Positions 11,458 through 25,311 are shown, counted from the first letter of the stretch. The stretch is 64,000 bases of DNA from Cavia porcellus (GCF_034190915.1 NW_026947488.1:3234501-3298500), one strand, 5' to 3'. The notes: generated from the sequence alone by a model not told the origin. Program-made: numbers and translations.

Positions 11458-14400
11458 CCGCCAGGCAGGGTCTGTAGACTCCCGAAGGCATACGTGCCTG
11501 TCGGTCTCTTGGAATTCTCTGGAATTCTCAGACTGAAAGTGGAGGAGGTCAGTCTGTCTTCCTCTGGTTTCCATGGAGCCAAGGTGAAATTTCAAGGTTC
11601 TGGCTTCACAGCAGAATAAAGCCCCTAGATCTGTCACCTTCGGGTGATGGTACTTCACATTACAGAAACTTTTCTCTTTCCCGCACTCTGGCCTTGGTTT
11701 TCAAGTGACTGGCCAGTGGGCATCCTGGCTCTGCGAATGACAGTGTACATCTCTGAATCCCACCGACAGGCGCTGAGCTTTTAAAACTATCGGAATGTTC
11801 TTTGCAGTATTTCACCTTCAGCTTCACTAGAATTAATTTGAAAAGAAAAAGTTACCCAATCCCTCATAGCAATATTGCAGAAAATCCGAAGTGTTTTATT
11901 TCATGGTTAATTTATTTTGTAATTATAGATCTGTTGGTAAACAGTACAATAATATTTTTTCATTTTGCTTATTTATGCTGTTTGTACTCTAAATGTTTTC
12001 ACACTGGTGTGATAGCTGTTCATGAAAGAAGCTCCCTAACTACATTAATTCAAATAAAATTATCCATACTTCTCATGTACCCACATACATTTATGCATAA
12101 TCTGAGCTCTTCAGAAGGCTTTTTTAAAGAGGAAAGAAAGTGCATATAATCTATGTTTATTTTTAATTAAAAACACCAGTTAAAAAGCAATATTAAATCC
12201 CTTCCTTGCATTTTAAAAACGTACATTAACACAAATATTTTCACTTCCAATTTTGGGATTTGTGTGCATGCATATTTTGAAAGATAAATAGCTACTAAAA
12301 TTTTATCCTGGCAATTTATTTTTATGGCACTTTTATAATTGTGAGTTTGATATAGTGATAATTCAACACAAAAGACACACACGCACACACACAGCACCCA
12401 GCGTATTTGCAGTTCTTGTCTATAGGCGCTCGGCTCCGTGTGTGATCACTGTTTGGTAGCTTCTCACCTCAATAGTGATATGCAGGGTGCTGAAACAATT
12501 CCCCTGCTGACCAGTTCCGCGATCTTGGTCCTCTGAGCTGCCTTTGCCGCTGCAGGGACACAGCTCTCTGAACTGGGCTGTGTGGTCAGACTACTTACCA
12601 TCCCGTCTCGCGAAAGTGTGTAATTTTCACAGCTGCAATTTTTATGGCACATCTTGCTGCTTTTATAATCATCGTGTTAATGGTTTTAGGCCATAAATGT
12701 TAGGCCAAAGCTGCAGAGACGGAAGGATCTGTCACATAAGGGCTTGTAGGCGCTGCATAAAGGCTGGTCACAAAGGACCGGGTCCTGGAACCAGCGGCAG
12801 CAGGTGGGCAGCGGTGGGAAGCACACCCGCTGAACCCGAGCTGAGGGCAGTGTGTAAGCAAAGGTTGAGGAAGAAGGCGTAGTGGTTCACCTGGACCCCA
12901 CAGTGGCGGTGGGTAAGAGGGCGGCCCTACACGAGGTGCGCGGGTGGAGCTGATCTGTGCTTCTGGACCGGCCTTCATTTGTAGGAACGCTGCAGGGCTC
13001 TGCGGCAATGGTGACAGAATTTAAGTGATGGTTTTAACGCATCTTCAAGGGTTAGAAATGCACTTCTGTCCTCAGCCCACAGCTCGTGAGCTGCGTAACT
13101 TGTCCTGGGTCTCCTTCTTTCCGGCTTCCAACTGTCGTCGTTAAATTTACACCATCTCAAAAATGTTTCTCTTTTCAGTACTTTCCTACTAATTTGAAGT
13201 TCTTAGAATTATCAAAGACACCCATGTAGGTAACACTTCTCTGCGTGTAATCTTATGTTTACTTATTACTTTTGCAGAACTCTCATGGAGCCAGTTGTCA
13301 AAAAGCGGAATTTCGTGGTCACAGCCTCATGTAACCTTGGGAGTCCTTGGCTGGGCAGCCTGTGCTTGTGATGCGGTGGTGAATCCATTTGGGAGCCCCG
13401 CTGGATTGGGTGGCCTTGCTCTGCTGGTTTTGTTTTGAATATAAGCTATTTTTAAAGTAATGGCTCTGAGTGCAGATGTGTGGGATGAAAGTGACTTCAG
13501 TGGAATCCCGTGTGTTGGTAGGACCGAGATTTCTGTGAGCTGACACCGGCACAGCTCTCTCAAGTGGCAGATGGAGGCTTCCTGAGATTCTTTCTAGGTT
13601 TCCTGGCAGACTGCAGATTCTGTCTGCAGAGGCCACTGGGAACCATTTCTGTTGAAGGGAGGTGCACCCTCCAGGGATGAGTGTGGTCTGTGTGGCTGGC
13701 AGTGTGACCACAGACTCCACAAAGCTGGTTTCTGCAGGGTGACCAGGGGATCACTCTCAGCACTGCGGAGCTGCCAGGGCTCGCAAGGTGAGACGTGCTC
13801 CCAAGCAACCGGGGAGGTTTATTTGCTCTGACTCAGTGAAAACACATTGTACCCCATGGACACAATAAGCGAAACTGAACCCAGCTCCTGTCTTGTCACC
13901 TGCTGTGTCCCTGAGTCTGGGATATGGATTGCTAATGTGTGTGTGCGCGTGCATGCATGCATGTGTGTATGTGTGTGCACGCACTTTTCTTGGGAGGCTG
14001 GCACATACTAAAACAATTTTTGAACAAAGAATCACGTATTGATCATAATATTTACCCAAAAGAAGTTTTACCTAATATTACTAAACCATAATTTTATGCA
14101 TACATTTAATCAAGCCAAGTCTATATTTAAAAAGTGGGGAAATATTTAATTTATTGACTTTTAAGTCTTTACATGACAGTTACGATAATGCTGACAATTT
14201 CTCAGTGACTTAGCATCACCTAGCCAGGGACTGGGGACCGCAAGGAGCAGGCAGGCAGGGAGAAGCTCGGTCAGGGCTCGGGTGCCTGCGTGCCAGGCAG
14301 GACCCAGTCTGCTGCTTTACTGTCCCCTGCCCACTCTGCCCGTAGAGGGTGGCATTTGGAAGTTAAATCTAAGCAGTGGCTTAGGTCTCAAGGAACGGAC

Positions 14401-17400
14401 TTCACTGTGCTGGGCCAGGTGAAGGCTCTGTGCATTTGAACCTTCCATTTCCACTACATGGATCTGGAAGTGGGCCCCCACTGCCCCTCTTTCTACTTCC
14501 GGGAGCCCCTTCTAGGCTTCCTGTGGCTGCTCCCACCTGCAGGCCTGGTCTCCCTGCACTGAGCATGCCCTGTGTCCACACGCCCGGCTGTCAGCCCAAA
14601 CCCTCATCCCTGAGCCCAGGAGTCCTCTGTGGCTCTTCCCCCAGTGAACAGTTCAGCTAAGTGTGTTTACTGGGAGACGCTGAAGCAGAAGGGGTGGTTG
14701 TTGCCTTGCAGGAGCAGCCTGACCCCTGTTCCTTCCAGCCCTGAACCACAGCTTTACACTCTGCGAATGGCCCTGAGCCCCTGTCTCCCTGCCTCCCACA
14801 GGAGCGGTTTGGAACTGCAGGGATGGTACCCTTTGCTCGTGTGCAGGCGCTTCTGGAAGCTGGAGGGGCTGGGTCTCTTTCCAGACCATGTAGCATGAGG
14901 GCTGGGGATTCAAAGACAGCCAGGAAATCTGCGCAGAAGGACTTTCAGCCTTGGACTCAGCTCCAAGGAGAAAAACCTGCCCTTCCCAGGGGGACCTTCG
15001 CTGCCCTTTGCCTTTCCCCACTTGTATCCGTTCCTGAACACCTGCTCGCTCCCTTGAATAGACTCCAAATAAATTCTGCCCCTGCCTCAGGCTGTGTCCT
15101 CTGACCCGAGCTGCTGTCTCCCGCATCCTTCCTCTGGGGCGAATCCCAACCTTCTTCTTATTTCAGTATTGTTGAAATGCTTACTTGCTTTTTATTCCGC
15201 AAAATGACTCGTGTGTTTCCTGAGGTTGGAGACCGCGCCATAAATATCTACGACTCCCTTGTGCTTACTTCAGATGCTGGCACCTGGCAACAGATCGAGT
15301 GGCATTTGCATGAAGGAATTGAACGGTCACGATAATAACCATGAAAGAATGGAGCAAGTGCTGTTATCAGGTGGTTACAGGATCGCGAGGCTGCAGTTTC
15401 CTGGGAAACCATCTCAGCCTGTCTGCTCAGTCAGTGTAAGAGGTGGTTGCGTTTATGTCTCCATTCCTGACAAGAGGCGGTCTCCACTCTGGAGGCCAAG
15501 GCCAAGGCAGAGGCCCGTGGGGCACCGAGTCACCCGTGGGTTCAGAATTGCAATCCTTGAGAGTCTGACTCCGCAGGTCAGACTTTGTCTCGGCAGGAGA
15601 TAGTCTTCTAGAAATGCATGGACCTGGACAAAGGCTTTGCTGAAACTTCTATTTTTACCCTTGGGCGTTATTTCTCATCTTACTTGTTGGCAGTTTGAGC
15701 GAGATGCTGTAAATGTGTTCAACTTGCAAGAATCGCAGCAGCGAGCAGGTCAGGTTTCCTGGCTCTGTGCCCTGTGGGTACACGCTCTGTCTCTCTTGTC
15801 TGAACTCAGGCTTCCTGAACCTTGAGGAGACCTCTGCACCTTAGGTGGCTCCCCTCCCACTCAAGTGTACCCCACTTTTGGGCCTTTGAAAAGTCAGAGG
15901 AAACAGCGCCATCTGCTGGGGCTCTGGCCCAACACCAGGCCATGTTCTCCCTTTTCTTGGGGACCCCGGCAGCTTAGGTGCTGCAGAGTTCACCTGGGGA
16001 CGGGTAATACCCTAGGATGCCAACGGCAGAATGTGTCACAGAATGGTAGGTGGGCACAGGTCACCTCCCAGGGAGCCATCACGAACCTCCCTGCCTCAGA
16101 TCTGGCTTCCATCTGGGTCAAGGATGCAGGGCTTCCGGGACTTTCCACCCCGCATGCTTGCCCCTGCCAGGCGGAACTGTCTTTATGAAGAAGGAATGCA
16201 AGGCACGAGGCGGTCTTAGGGTACTGCTTTACATGGGGATGAGGACCTGTCCCTTGTCTCACAATAAACGAACCATATTCTTAGTTCCATTCGTTGTTTC
16301 ATGTCTATTATAGCTGTGTGCTCCTACAGCGCCCTTAAGGAGAGGAGCGTGGCCCATGAGGCGGAGCTGTGCCCCGCATCCTGCTAAAGGTCAGGCGGCC
16401 CTCACACGTCTTCATGTTCCCTTGTGTCGTCCAAGTAAAGCCTGAAATAAGGGCCAGGGTTTACTCACCAATGTGGTAGCTTCTAAACAGGTTACTCTGA
16501 CTTCCTATGCTAATAAAGAGTCAGTATTATGGAAAAACAGGCGCTGGACCTGTCACTCAGGCCTGGCATCTGCTCAAAGAGAAGGGACGGGGGCAGGGGT
16601 GGGGACAGGAGCTTTACTCTTTCTCCCATTGAGTTGTGCATGCAAAGACGAGAACTGAGCCTGGAGAAATCACCAGCAGGGCGGTGAGCAGGGATGCTGG
16701 GGGCTCCAACATGGGAGGCACAGCTCCTGGCCCAAGCTGGGCCCCTAACCCCCATGGTGCTGGGGAGGCCGAGAGCTGAGTCTCCCCTCCGCCCTCTGTC
16801 TCCGGATGGATGCTGGCTCACCCTGGAGAGGACGGACAAGCTGGGTTTGGCTCCATGCACAGAAGAAAACAGCAAGCCTGCCTTTTACAAAGTTAATCAA
16901 TTAATTACTTGAATATGTTTTTTAACTGAAAAAAATTCATAAATTAACCTACAAACATGGTCAAACACAGGAGTAAACAATGTAATGAGAAGCGACTGCT
17001 TTTTTGTGAAAAGTGTTTTCTAAGACATCTTCAAATTTCAGCACAGAAATGTCCCAGGCCCCTCGCAGAGCACAACAGCAAGCTGGGAAAGCACAGTGCT
17101 GGAGCAAGGGAGCTGGGTGCACTGCCACACCAGGGCGAGCGGACACCACCACATGTGGCCGGCTGGGTCAGCTGCTGACCTCTGTGCTGACAAGAATCGC
17201 TGTTTGTCACCAAGACTGGTTTTGCAAATATCCACCCTGCAAAGCAAACCAAGCACGAAAGAGGGACGCTGCACTGTTTTAGCAAACCACTTGAGGAGTG
17301 GGTGGCCTTAATGTGTCCCACTCTGACTTGTGTGTTTTCAAGGCCTGGGATGTCTCCTCTTTGTTCCAGGAATAACCAGACTGACCACAATGTGCAGAAC

Positions 17401-17964
17401 CTCCTGCGTTTGACTGCTGCCTCCCCAGAGGATGTGCACTGTGGTCCCTGGTCCCTCTCCTCTGTCTGCGTGCAGGCTGAGTCCCGGAGACTTCGTGTAT
17501 TTGGAGACCCTGCCCATGAGCAGGCTCATTCCCCTCCTGACTTTTCCTCGGGGCTCAGGTGCTATCGTTTCCTGTTCTGACACTGCCTGCCCTGCCAAAC
17601 CACTGCACTTCATTGAATGCATCTCAGAATCCTTGTTTTGAGGTGCAGACCTGACTACCATCAGTCACTGGGCTCCCCTGCATACTTAGTGTTGACAGCA
17701 GCTTATGTGGAAAGCTTGAAACAGCCCTGCAAATTAGGTGCTCTAGCTGACCAAGTGGGTGCCAAACTGGCTTCTTCACAGTTTGGGGGCTCTTCCTTCC
17801 TAAGGGTTGAAGCTCTGGGCATCATACAGCAGTGTGAGTTTTGATTCATTTTGGGTAAGAATTGGTTCCAGACTGACCTTGGACTCCCCACCTGTATTAA
17901 CTCATGGCACATGGTAGTGGGGACTGACATATTTCTATGTGTGGTAGGACCTCGGTAAGCTTCT
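11458..17964. other. Unassigned sequence with minor microsatellites
   Basis: Long stretch without a recognised gene or repeat family. It contains a short CA run near 12,368-12,393 and a TG/GC-rich run near 13,937-13,980. An AT-rich part lies at about 11,800-12,370 and a GC-richer part at about 14,200-17,600. Several open frames of 60-190 codons overlap on opposite strands and lack family resemblance. No polyadenylated gene end or splice-like exon series stands out. Confidence 0.5.
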
Positions 17965-18075
17965 CTGCTCTGTAGGTGCCTGTGCTTATGATAGATAAAA
18001 TTCCATGGATCAGAAGGGGCAGCAGCTTCTGCAGGTCACTCAGCAAGGTGGTAGAAGGCTGGAAATGACCAAGCC
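17965..18075 (-). repeat. Possible MIR fragment
   Basis: Contains 'ttctgcaggtcactcagcaaggtggtagaaggctgg', which resembles the reverse-complement MIR block 'cccaaggtcacacagctagtaagtggcagagccggg'. Only this block is convincing, so the call is weak. Confidence 0.35.
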
Positions 18076-18184
18076 TCCCCCTCATTCAGAATGCCTGTGT
18101 CATCTCTGGATGGCCGTGGCTCTCTTTATGGCCTGAAATCCACCTCGAGTCCGGATCCACCCCTGCCTGTTCAGGAGCTCAGTC

Positions 18185-18450
18185 CTCACTATGGTCTGGG
18201 CGAGCGTACCCCAAAGGTCCATGTGCCGTTAAAGGCTTGGTCTCTATGGAGGTGCAACTGGGAGGAGGTGAAATACACCCTTAGGACATGGGTGGTCCTA
18301 AGGGTCACTGAGACCATGTCCCTCAAGGGTCTCTGTATTTGCTTCACTTTGTGGACCATGAGGTGAGCGAGTTGCTCTGCATACGGGTCCACTATCAGTG
18401 CTGCCCAAGGCCCAGAGCGATGAAGCTGCTTAATCCTGCCTTGGAACCTT
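18185..18450 (+). mobile_element. MaLR-type solo LTR, plus strand
   Basis: Plus-strand LTR of MaLR type. Recognisable blocks in order are 'ccccaaaggtccatgtg', 'aaaggcttggtctctatggaggtgc', 'tgggaggaggtgaaat', 'catgaggtgagc' and 'ggcccagagcgatgaagc'. MaLR LTR consensus has the same order ('ccccaaaggctcatgtg', 'aggcttggtcccc', 'ttgggaggtgg', 'catgaggtgagcagc', 'ggcccaaagcaatgg'). No internal region is attached. Confidence 0.65.
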
Positions 18451-19809
18451 GGATCCATGGCAGGAGTAACCCCTTCCTCTGTCTGCTAAATGCTGCCCAG
18501 CCCAGCCCCCATCTATATTCCAGTAACTTTTCTGTTTCTATCACTGGCCCTGTGTAATCCAAGGTTAACAGTGTTTCAAACTCAAGATTCCTCAACCAGC
18601 TGGAGGATCTTTTTCCCAGTCTCTTCTCTCCTGCCATCCTTGGGGCTTTTCTCCTGGGTGATGGCAGTGCTGAGCAAACCAAAACCTGGAAAGCATCCAG
18701 GGTCTGGAACAGAATCTGCCGCTTCCTGAGTACTTAAGGAAGATTAGCTGTAGCAGCTGAAATGACGATGCCATCATGCATGTCACCTCTGCCTACATGC
18801 GTCTGTTGGGTGCCATCATCCTGCACCCACCAGCACTCCAGCCACCTCCCATCAACCCAGCATCCTTTTATGAACGGCGGCCAGGGTCTCTGCTTGTTTT
18901 CATGAGTTTCTCCTCATTTTCCTGGGCCCTTTCTGACTAGAATACTTTGAAGCAGAAGCTGTGCCTGGCTACCCCTTGTGCTCACGCTGCTCACACTCTT
19001 TATGGACCCATTGTCTGTGAAATGCAGCCCCAAGTCCTGCACTGTGTGGCTCAGGGCCTGGGCTCAGTCCTTTACTGCACCTTCAGGTGCATCTGCTGGT
19101 GGACTCTCCATAGCCACCCTCTTTTACCTTAATTTTCTCCAGGAAAATGGCAGACCACTTCCTCAAGGTGTGGCTTTGCCATAAACGGTCCCCTTCTTCT
19201 TTCCCCTGGTTTGGTCTTCAAGAAGTGAGGGTACTGGGGTCACTCAGTGGGCCGCCCTGCTGGTCCCCTGAGCTGGGACTGAATGTCAGATTGTGTGGAA
19301 ACTCTGGGCTCCGCAGGGGAAATGATAAACCCTCTGTTGCTCACACAGGATGGGAAGCCCTCGGTCAGCAGCAAGCTATACAGTCTTGAGAGAAGCTCAC
19401 ATTCATGTGGGAAGGAGCGTGGAAGCTTTTGCAGACTGAAGACAAAACATTTCAACAAGTTAAAGAAAAACACTCAAGATTTCACATGAGAACTTTGGAA
19501 GAAGGCTGATATAGCAACGAAAGGCGGACATTTAGGGGCTCAGATGGCATTTCTACCGTCCACCTGCAGGCTACCTTGGGTGAGAGAACAACTTTGATTG
19601 TTCTCTTCATTATATGCCCACTCTGCCAATGTTTGTTTTGCTTGTTGGAGAAAATTTACCCTGGTAGACTTTAAATCACTTCTGAACATGCATTTGGGCC
19701 AACAATAAAATTTTAGTAGAAGTCTAATAAAGTGTTTATGCCCTAGATTCTTTTGGGGGTGCTTCACGAGAGCTGGAATGGGCAGAGGTCAGCGTGAAGT
19801 TGCTGTGTT
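18451..19809. other. Unassigned non-coding sequence
   Basis: No gene recognised. Sequence is GC-moderate, high in complexity and has only short chance frames. Part of it could be LTR sequence flanking the MaLR copy upstream, but I cannot name a family. Confidence 0.5.
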
Positions 19810-20345
19810 TATTACACTTGGCACCTACATGTGGGGCACACGCTCTGAACCAGGCATTGCGCTGGGGTGGTAAACTCAGCTGAGGAGGGTAGCAAGGGGT
19901 GGATGAATGCTGACTGGGGCCCTGTGGATGATCAGAAGGCTCCAGAGAAGGCCTCCCTCGCTGGGCGGGGTGGGGGGGGAGTAGAGCTGGGGTGAGGAGT
20001 GCGGAGGAGCACACTCCTGGAGGAGTTTCAGGAACAGTGTGCCAGGCAGAAGGGACCGATCCATGGCCCTGGAGGAACGAAAGGTGGAGAAGCATATCTA
20101 TGCAATGAGACCAGCCAGGCAGGGGACAGGTGGGCTTGGTGCCACATTAAGGGCTTTCAACTTTGAAGAGACTTGCAGGGCAATGGCTTTATGAGCTTGC
20201 TATTTACAAACGTGAGTCTGGTAAGACAAAGTAGCGGGGCCAAGGTGGTCTCCTCTGCAGTAGTTTAAGTCAGGGACAGGGAGGTGATGGGGAGTGGGGT
20301 CAGAGGTGCAGGGTGCAGAAGAGATGGAGCCGAGGATGTTTCACT
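19810..20345 (+). repeat. Ancient mammalian interspersed repeat, family uncertain
   Basis: Blocks such as 'accaggcattgcgctggggtgg', 'gaggagggtagcaagg', 'agggctttcaactttgaag', 'gcagtagtttaagtcagg' and 'ggaggtgatggggag' follow the order of a widely dispersed old mammalian repeat ('gccaggcactgtgctaggcactgggg ... gggccttgtaggccattg ... gcagtagtccaggcgagagatgatgg'). Divergence is high. I recognise the pattern but not the family name with certainty. Confidence 0.45.
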
Positions 20346-23172
20346 AGGGAGAGAATCTGATCCCAGGACTCTGTCGGTGTGCGTGAGGAGTCAGCCCCAT
20401 GGAGGAGGGAGAAAGTTCCAGGTTAGGTATGCAGGCGATGGGGAAGCAATTCTCACAAACACCACAGAGCAAAGCTGACTGCAAGGGAACCTCACACCGG
20501 TTTGGGATACCGACCTGGAACTCAGCAATCCTCATGTGTTCAAAGGGGAATCACAATGGTAATGAAACACTGAACTGACCTCTCAGTCACTGAAGAAGGC
20601 AAGTCAGAGCTGCTTGCACACGACATGAGCCAGGGGCCCTGGGCCTGACCTGAGGGGGTGTGGCTGAGGGCTCCAGACCTGAGGGATGCTCAGAAGAGCG
20701 CCACCACAGAGGGGGAGGTTCCTGGGTGCAGGAGCCATCGGAGGAGTGGAGATGAGGCTGCCTGCCGGGGATTTGAAACCTGCCACTTGAGAATTCACCT
20801 GTACATGCATTGAAAATCCAATGTCAGAAAAAGAGCTTCAAGATTCTTTGGAGAGAAAAGTACCAAAATCCGTCTACATCCACATATTACATTTTGGGGA
20901 TCTGGAGCATCTTTCATCCTCAGTTAAGTTTTCTTTGAAGTAAAAGGGAAAAAAAATCCTCTGATTTGGGGTTTTCCAAGGAGCATCACAAAACAAAGTG
21001 CACATCCACGGGGTCTTTTCCATGTGACAGATGTGGATTCTTTCTCAGGTCAGGGTTCGCCCCCAAGGCCACCCCAGCCCAGCCGCAACTAAGCCCCGCA
21101 AATTCATTTTGAAGGCAAATGATAGAAGCAGCCAACCTCCATATATCTCTGAATTTAAAAAACAGAAAGCACTATTCATAAAGAGTTATTTAGGTTGAAG
21201 AATCCCAGGAGAATTTTCAAAGTAGATTGTTAATTCCCAATACCTTCCCAAAGTACATGCTACCAATCAGGACTCTTTAAAAATTAGAAATTTAAAGCTC
21301 TACCTTGTTCCCCTCTAAACTTTGACAAATGAGGTTTCAGACTGTATAGGTAAACACAATTGGGTGCAGGATATGAGTTTGCCATATATAATTCATTATT
21401 GGTGCCACCAAATACGAATGCCAAGGGAAAACAAACGATTGGCCCCTCCTGCCAGAGCCATGAGGAGGTGATCAATATTTCATTATATGGTGCTCTTCAG
21501 ACATTTGAATGCCTCATCTGTCCTATTTATGCCAGTTAAAATGAATTCAACCTATCAGAGCCAAATGCATTTTTAATGTTTCTCGTTACCCCGCAGGAAA
21601 GTGCCGACAGAAGTCCATCTCCCTCTTTGCTATGGCCTTCATTCCATTATGCACCGCACATAAACTGTTTATGTGAAGTGACCTTTCCTTACTGAAAACA
21701 AAACTTCTGCACAAAGGGGCCCGATGGACATTTGGCGGGAGCTAACCCAAGGACGCACCCCCTTCTATCCCACTTCTCTTTGCTGTGCTTTTCAGATATC
21801 GGGTTTTTCATGCATTCAAGATTCAGGGCAACCCTGCATCAAGCAAGCCTGTGGCCCTTTTCTTCCTGACAGCATGACCCCCCCCCCATGTCTGTGTGTC
21901 ACATGTGATAATTTTCAATATTTCCTAATTTTTCATTATTGTGAAGTCTGTTAGGAGACCTATGGTCGGTGATTTTGATGTTGTTATTGCACTTGTTTGG
22001 GGTGTTGAAAGGTGTACCCCAATAGGAATTTAACTCTCAGGGGTTGTGTTTGGACTGTTCCACTGTCTGCTTCCTTGCTCTGAGATATGATGACGGGGAA
22101 ACTTAGGGGACTAAACCTTACAATGGGTCCCTAAGTGCTCAGCTCAGATGAAGGAGTCACCCCCCACTTCACATCACAATCTAGAAATGATAGAGCTTAG
22201 TGATGAAGGCATGTGGGGAACGCATGGTTCCACTTGCAATTAAAGAAACAACGCTGCTCCTGTGAACTCAGGAAGCAGAAGGAAAGGAAACAGGCGTCAC
22301 TCAGGAGAAAGTTTTAGTGAAGGGGGCAGAAGCTCAGCCAGCCCTGGCATTGCCCAAAGCTGCCCCAGAGCAAGGGCACAGCTTGCTTCAGTCCTCCAAA
22401 GCTAGGAGGGGAAGGAGTTGTGAAAGACAGTTTGAAGCCAGTGGGAGTGGTCACCAAAGTCGGAAGGCGAGAAGCCAGTTCCCCCAAGTGCGGGTGGAGC
22501 TGCAGTGAGCTGCGCAGGAGCCTGAGCGGAGCCGGCTGCTGCAGGAGGCCGCGCGGAGCACAGATTTCAGTGCACATGAAGTAGGCTTCTGGTGGAACAA
22601 GAGTCTGTGCAAGGTCCACCAGAGTTAGGAGAAGCCAGGGAAGGTCAGATGACTCTCTGTGAGGCTAATGCAGCTGGAGACGTCAAGGTGAAGCTGACGT
22701 GCATGTTGTGAAATCCTAGGACCCTAAGGTTTACACTAACTGCTCCTCCGTGCTCTATTCTGGAACAACAAAGTGTGTGTGACAGACATCATTCATACCA
22801 TCATTTGCTAAACATTGTAAGGCTACCATTGAGAGATTCAGCAAAAATTGATCCCTTAAAAACATTACCGCTCATTCACGGTGTGCTGGTCACTGTGAAG
22901 GCTGGTGGGGAAGCACCGAGAGGCTGCTACTGTTTTAAGCCTGTTGCACAACAGCCACACTCTAGCGCGTGAGTCAAGGAATGATTTTAACTCGTGGAAC
23001 TTAGGACTGAGTAAATACATTCTGAAAGACCATGAGTAGTTGTTTCTCTAATGGGTACGGGATGGCATTCATGACTCAACGTTCAGAGCATTCATGATTT
23101 ATGGGAAGAGGTCAAAATATCACTCTTAACAGAGATTTGGGACAAGTTGATTGATTTCTACCCTTATGCGTG
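20346..23172. other. Unassigned sequence, partly conserved-looking
   Basis: No gene or repeat recognised. About 20,810-21,700 is AT-leaning, high-complexity sequence and a fair candidate for conserved non-coding DNA on texture alone. A run of C occurs near 21,880. Around 22,300-22,620 a 101-codon minus-strand frame is open but matches nothing known. Confidence 0.45.
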
Positions 23173-23256
23173 ATTCTTTTCTTTCGGTACTGGGGACCAA
23201 ACTCATCACCTCATGCTTGCCAGGCAGGTGCTTATGGTGCTGAGCTAAATCCCCAG
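23173..23256 (-). mobile_element. ID-type SINE, minus strand
   Basis: Reverse complement of a tRNA-derived ID element. Read on the minus strand it starts 'ctggggatttagctcagcacc' (box A), continues 'gcctggcaagcatgaggtgatgagtttggtcccc' (box B region) and ends 'agtaccgaaag' before an A-rich tail. The tRNA-like A and B boxes are intact enough to recognise, but this is a SINE and not a tRNA gene, since it lacks a cloverleaf acceptor stem and anticodon arm. Confidence 0.85.
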
Positions 23257-24414
23257 ATTCCCTTATGGATGCTCTTGAGGGGTCCAAAATTTCAGAGCAA
23301 AAAGTAAAAGTGGAGCCTGAGATGCGACCGAATTGCTGTGACCTTATGATAAAATTTCACTAGATGAGAGGCTGTTTCCTATGGATGGGCACAGACAGTG
23401 GATCCCGAGATAAAATCTAGTTCTTGTGAAGATGCGGTGAATATCATGGGCAGGTAACCAAGGTTGCAGAACATTACATAAACTCCATTGATAAAGCAGT
23501 GGCAAGGTTTGAAAGAATCGCCACCAAGTATGAAAGACATTCTCAGGTGGGGAAATGCTATCAAACCATTGCTTGCTACAGAGTAAGTTTTCATGAAGGA
23601 AAGAACGCATGTGGGAAACTTCGTTGCTGTTTTAAGAAGCTGCCACAGTCACCTCAAACTTCAGTGACCGCCACCCAGTGAGTCAGCAGCCTCCATCAGC
23701 TGAGAAATCAGGGAAGTCCTCCCTGTGATGGAATCACTTCGGTAGAAGAGAATATTCCAAGGTGAAGCCCTGACTTGACCAGCAGGCGCACCTGGCTGAT
23801 TCTCAGAGCTGCCCACGTGGGTGAAGAGCTCTAAGAAGACCGTTACTGACAAATCACTGTGGACTACAGACCTTAGTGCTTCTTCTCACCAATCAGAATT
23901 CTTTCAAAATGAGTTATGTGGTTGGGGCTCTTGTCTTTCTAGACCCAGGCCCCCTAGGCCTCCCCTTTGGAGAGCTCTTGATGCTGCTAAAACCATTGCT
24001 TCCCGAATTGCAATTTCCAAGACCCCAAGTAAAGCTCTTTTATATTTTACAGCCTCGCTATTGATCACTGACTGACAAAACAAAAAGATTACAACTCACT
24101 CAGGTCTCAGGGGATTGATAGCATTTCTGGTAATAGTGTGTTTTTTTAACCAAGGTATACACATTTTTGGACAAATGGCTCACTTGATCGACTCCAGTAT
24201 AGAATAAACATGATTTTTATGTGCACTTGGAAACCAAACTCTTTGTTTGGCTATACACCATGTTCCTGTGTTTTGTTTTGAGGTATTGTTTTGGAAAAGA
24301 AGGCTGTGTTTCCTGGTGAAATAAATTCTCCCCAAATCTACTGAGTCCTAAACATTTACAAAAGTGTAAATGGGCAAGTGGGAAAAGTGACAAAGGGCAC
24401 TGAAAGTGACAGCT
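23257..24414. other. Unassigned non-coding sequence
   Basis: No gene or family recognised. Overlapping frames of 60-90 codons occur on both strands around 23,340-24,075 without resemblance to known proteins. Confidence 0.5.
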
Positions 24415-24625
24415 ACACTTACCAAGCACCAACTAAATCCAAGAACCGGGCCAAGGAATTCACACATATTTTTCAGTTTAATCTCACCATGATCCTAGGA
24501 CCAAGGAGGATGGTGATCCTGAGTTTTCCACCAAAAAATCCAAAATCAGTACAGGTTCCACAGAGCGACCACCTTCTCTGCTAGTCAGTTCAGAGTCGAA
24601 GCAAACCCAGCCCTTCTGACTGCAG
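24415..24625 (-). repeat. MIR SINE, minus strand
   Basis: Reads as the reverse complement of MIR over most of its length: 'caccaactaaatccaagaacc' (compare 'cacctactatgtgccaggca'), 'acacatatttttcagtttaatctcaccatgatcct' (compare 'acatgtattatctcatttaatcctcacaacaacccta'), then a 'cttctgactgcaggttcacc' end. Good block order, high divergence. Confidence 0.7.
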
Positions 24626-25311
24626 GTTCACCTGGGTTGCCATTAGTATCTGTGAATAATAATTATCTGCAGAAAGCTCGCAATCGTTGATTAATTCCTA
24701 CCGGGCATGGTAGATTCTGGAGGATAAGCTGCTTCAGGGAGGATTTTGTCTTAGTAGGAATGATCGAAAGCCAGAGGAAGGGGAAATGAGCAGACAGGGC
24801 TCCTCCTAGGCTCGACCTCTATTCCAGCTCATTGCTGGGATAAGACACCCTTGGGATCTTTCCCGTCTATGCGAATACCACTTGTACCCTGCCACACACA
24901 ACTTCTTCTCGTGTTTTCTGTCTGACAGAGCAGACAGCACCATTACTTTCCACGCTCACATTTCTCTGATAAAGTGCCCTGCAGCTGAGCTGCGAGAGTT
25001 CAGAACTTCAGGTATGGATTGCAAAGTCGTAGTTATTTATTAATACATTTTCCTCACCATTAGTGGAAAAAGGACCCACAGATACTGGCGAGAAATGGAG
25101 AAAGGCAACTATCTACCACAGAAAACTCCCTGCCTTTCTCTGAGCTAAAAATGCACATTTAAGTGGCCCTGCTGTTTTATCTGCTCATACCTGAGAGAGA
25201 AGTCATTCCACACTCACGTGGAGATCAAGGTTTTCCCACTAGCGTCATTGTTCCAGGGTGTTCTTATTTACTTTGAAGGCTGATTGTAGCTGTCAATAGA
25301 AAGAGGTGATT
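24626..25311. other. Unassigned non-coding sequence
   Basis: No recognised gene or repeat between the MIR and the L1 insertion. Texture is ordinary single-copy DNA. Confidence 0.5.

Noticed and set aside
11083..11658. 191-codon minus-strand frame
   Set aside because: No domain or family resemblance. It overlaps other frames and runs through a 24-bp tandem duplication.
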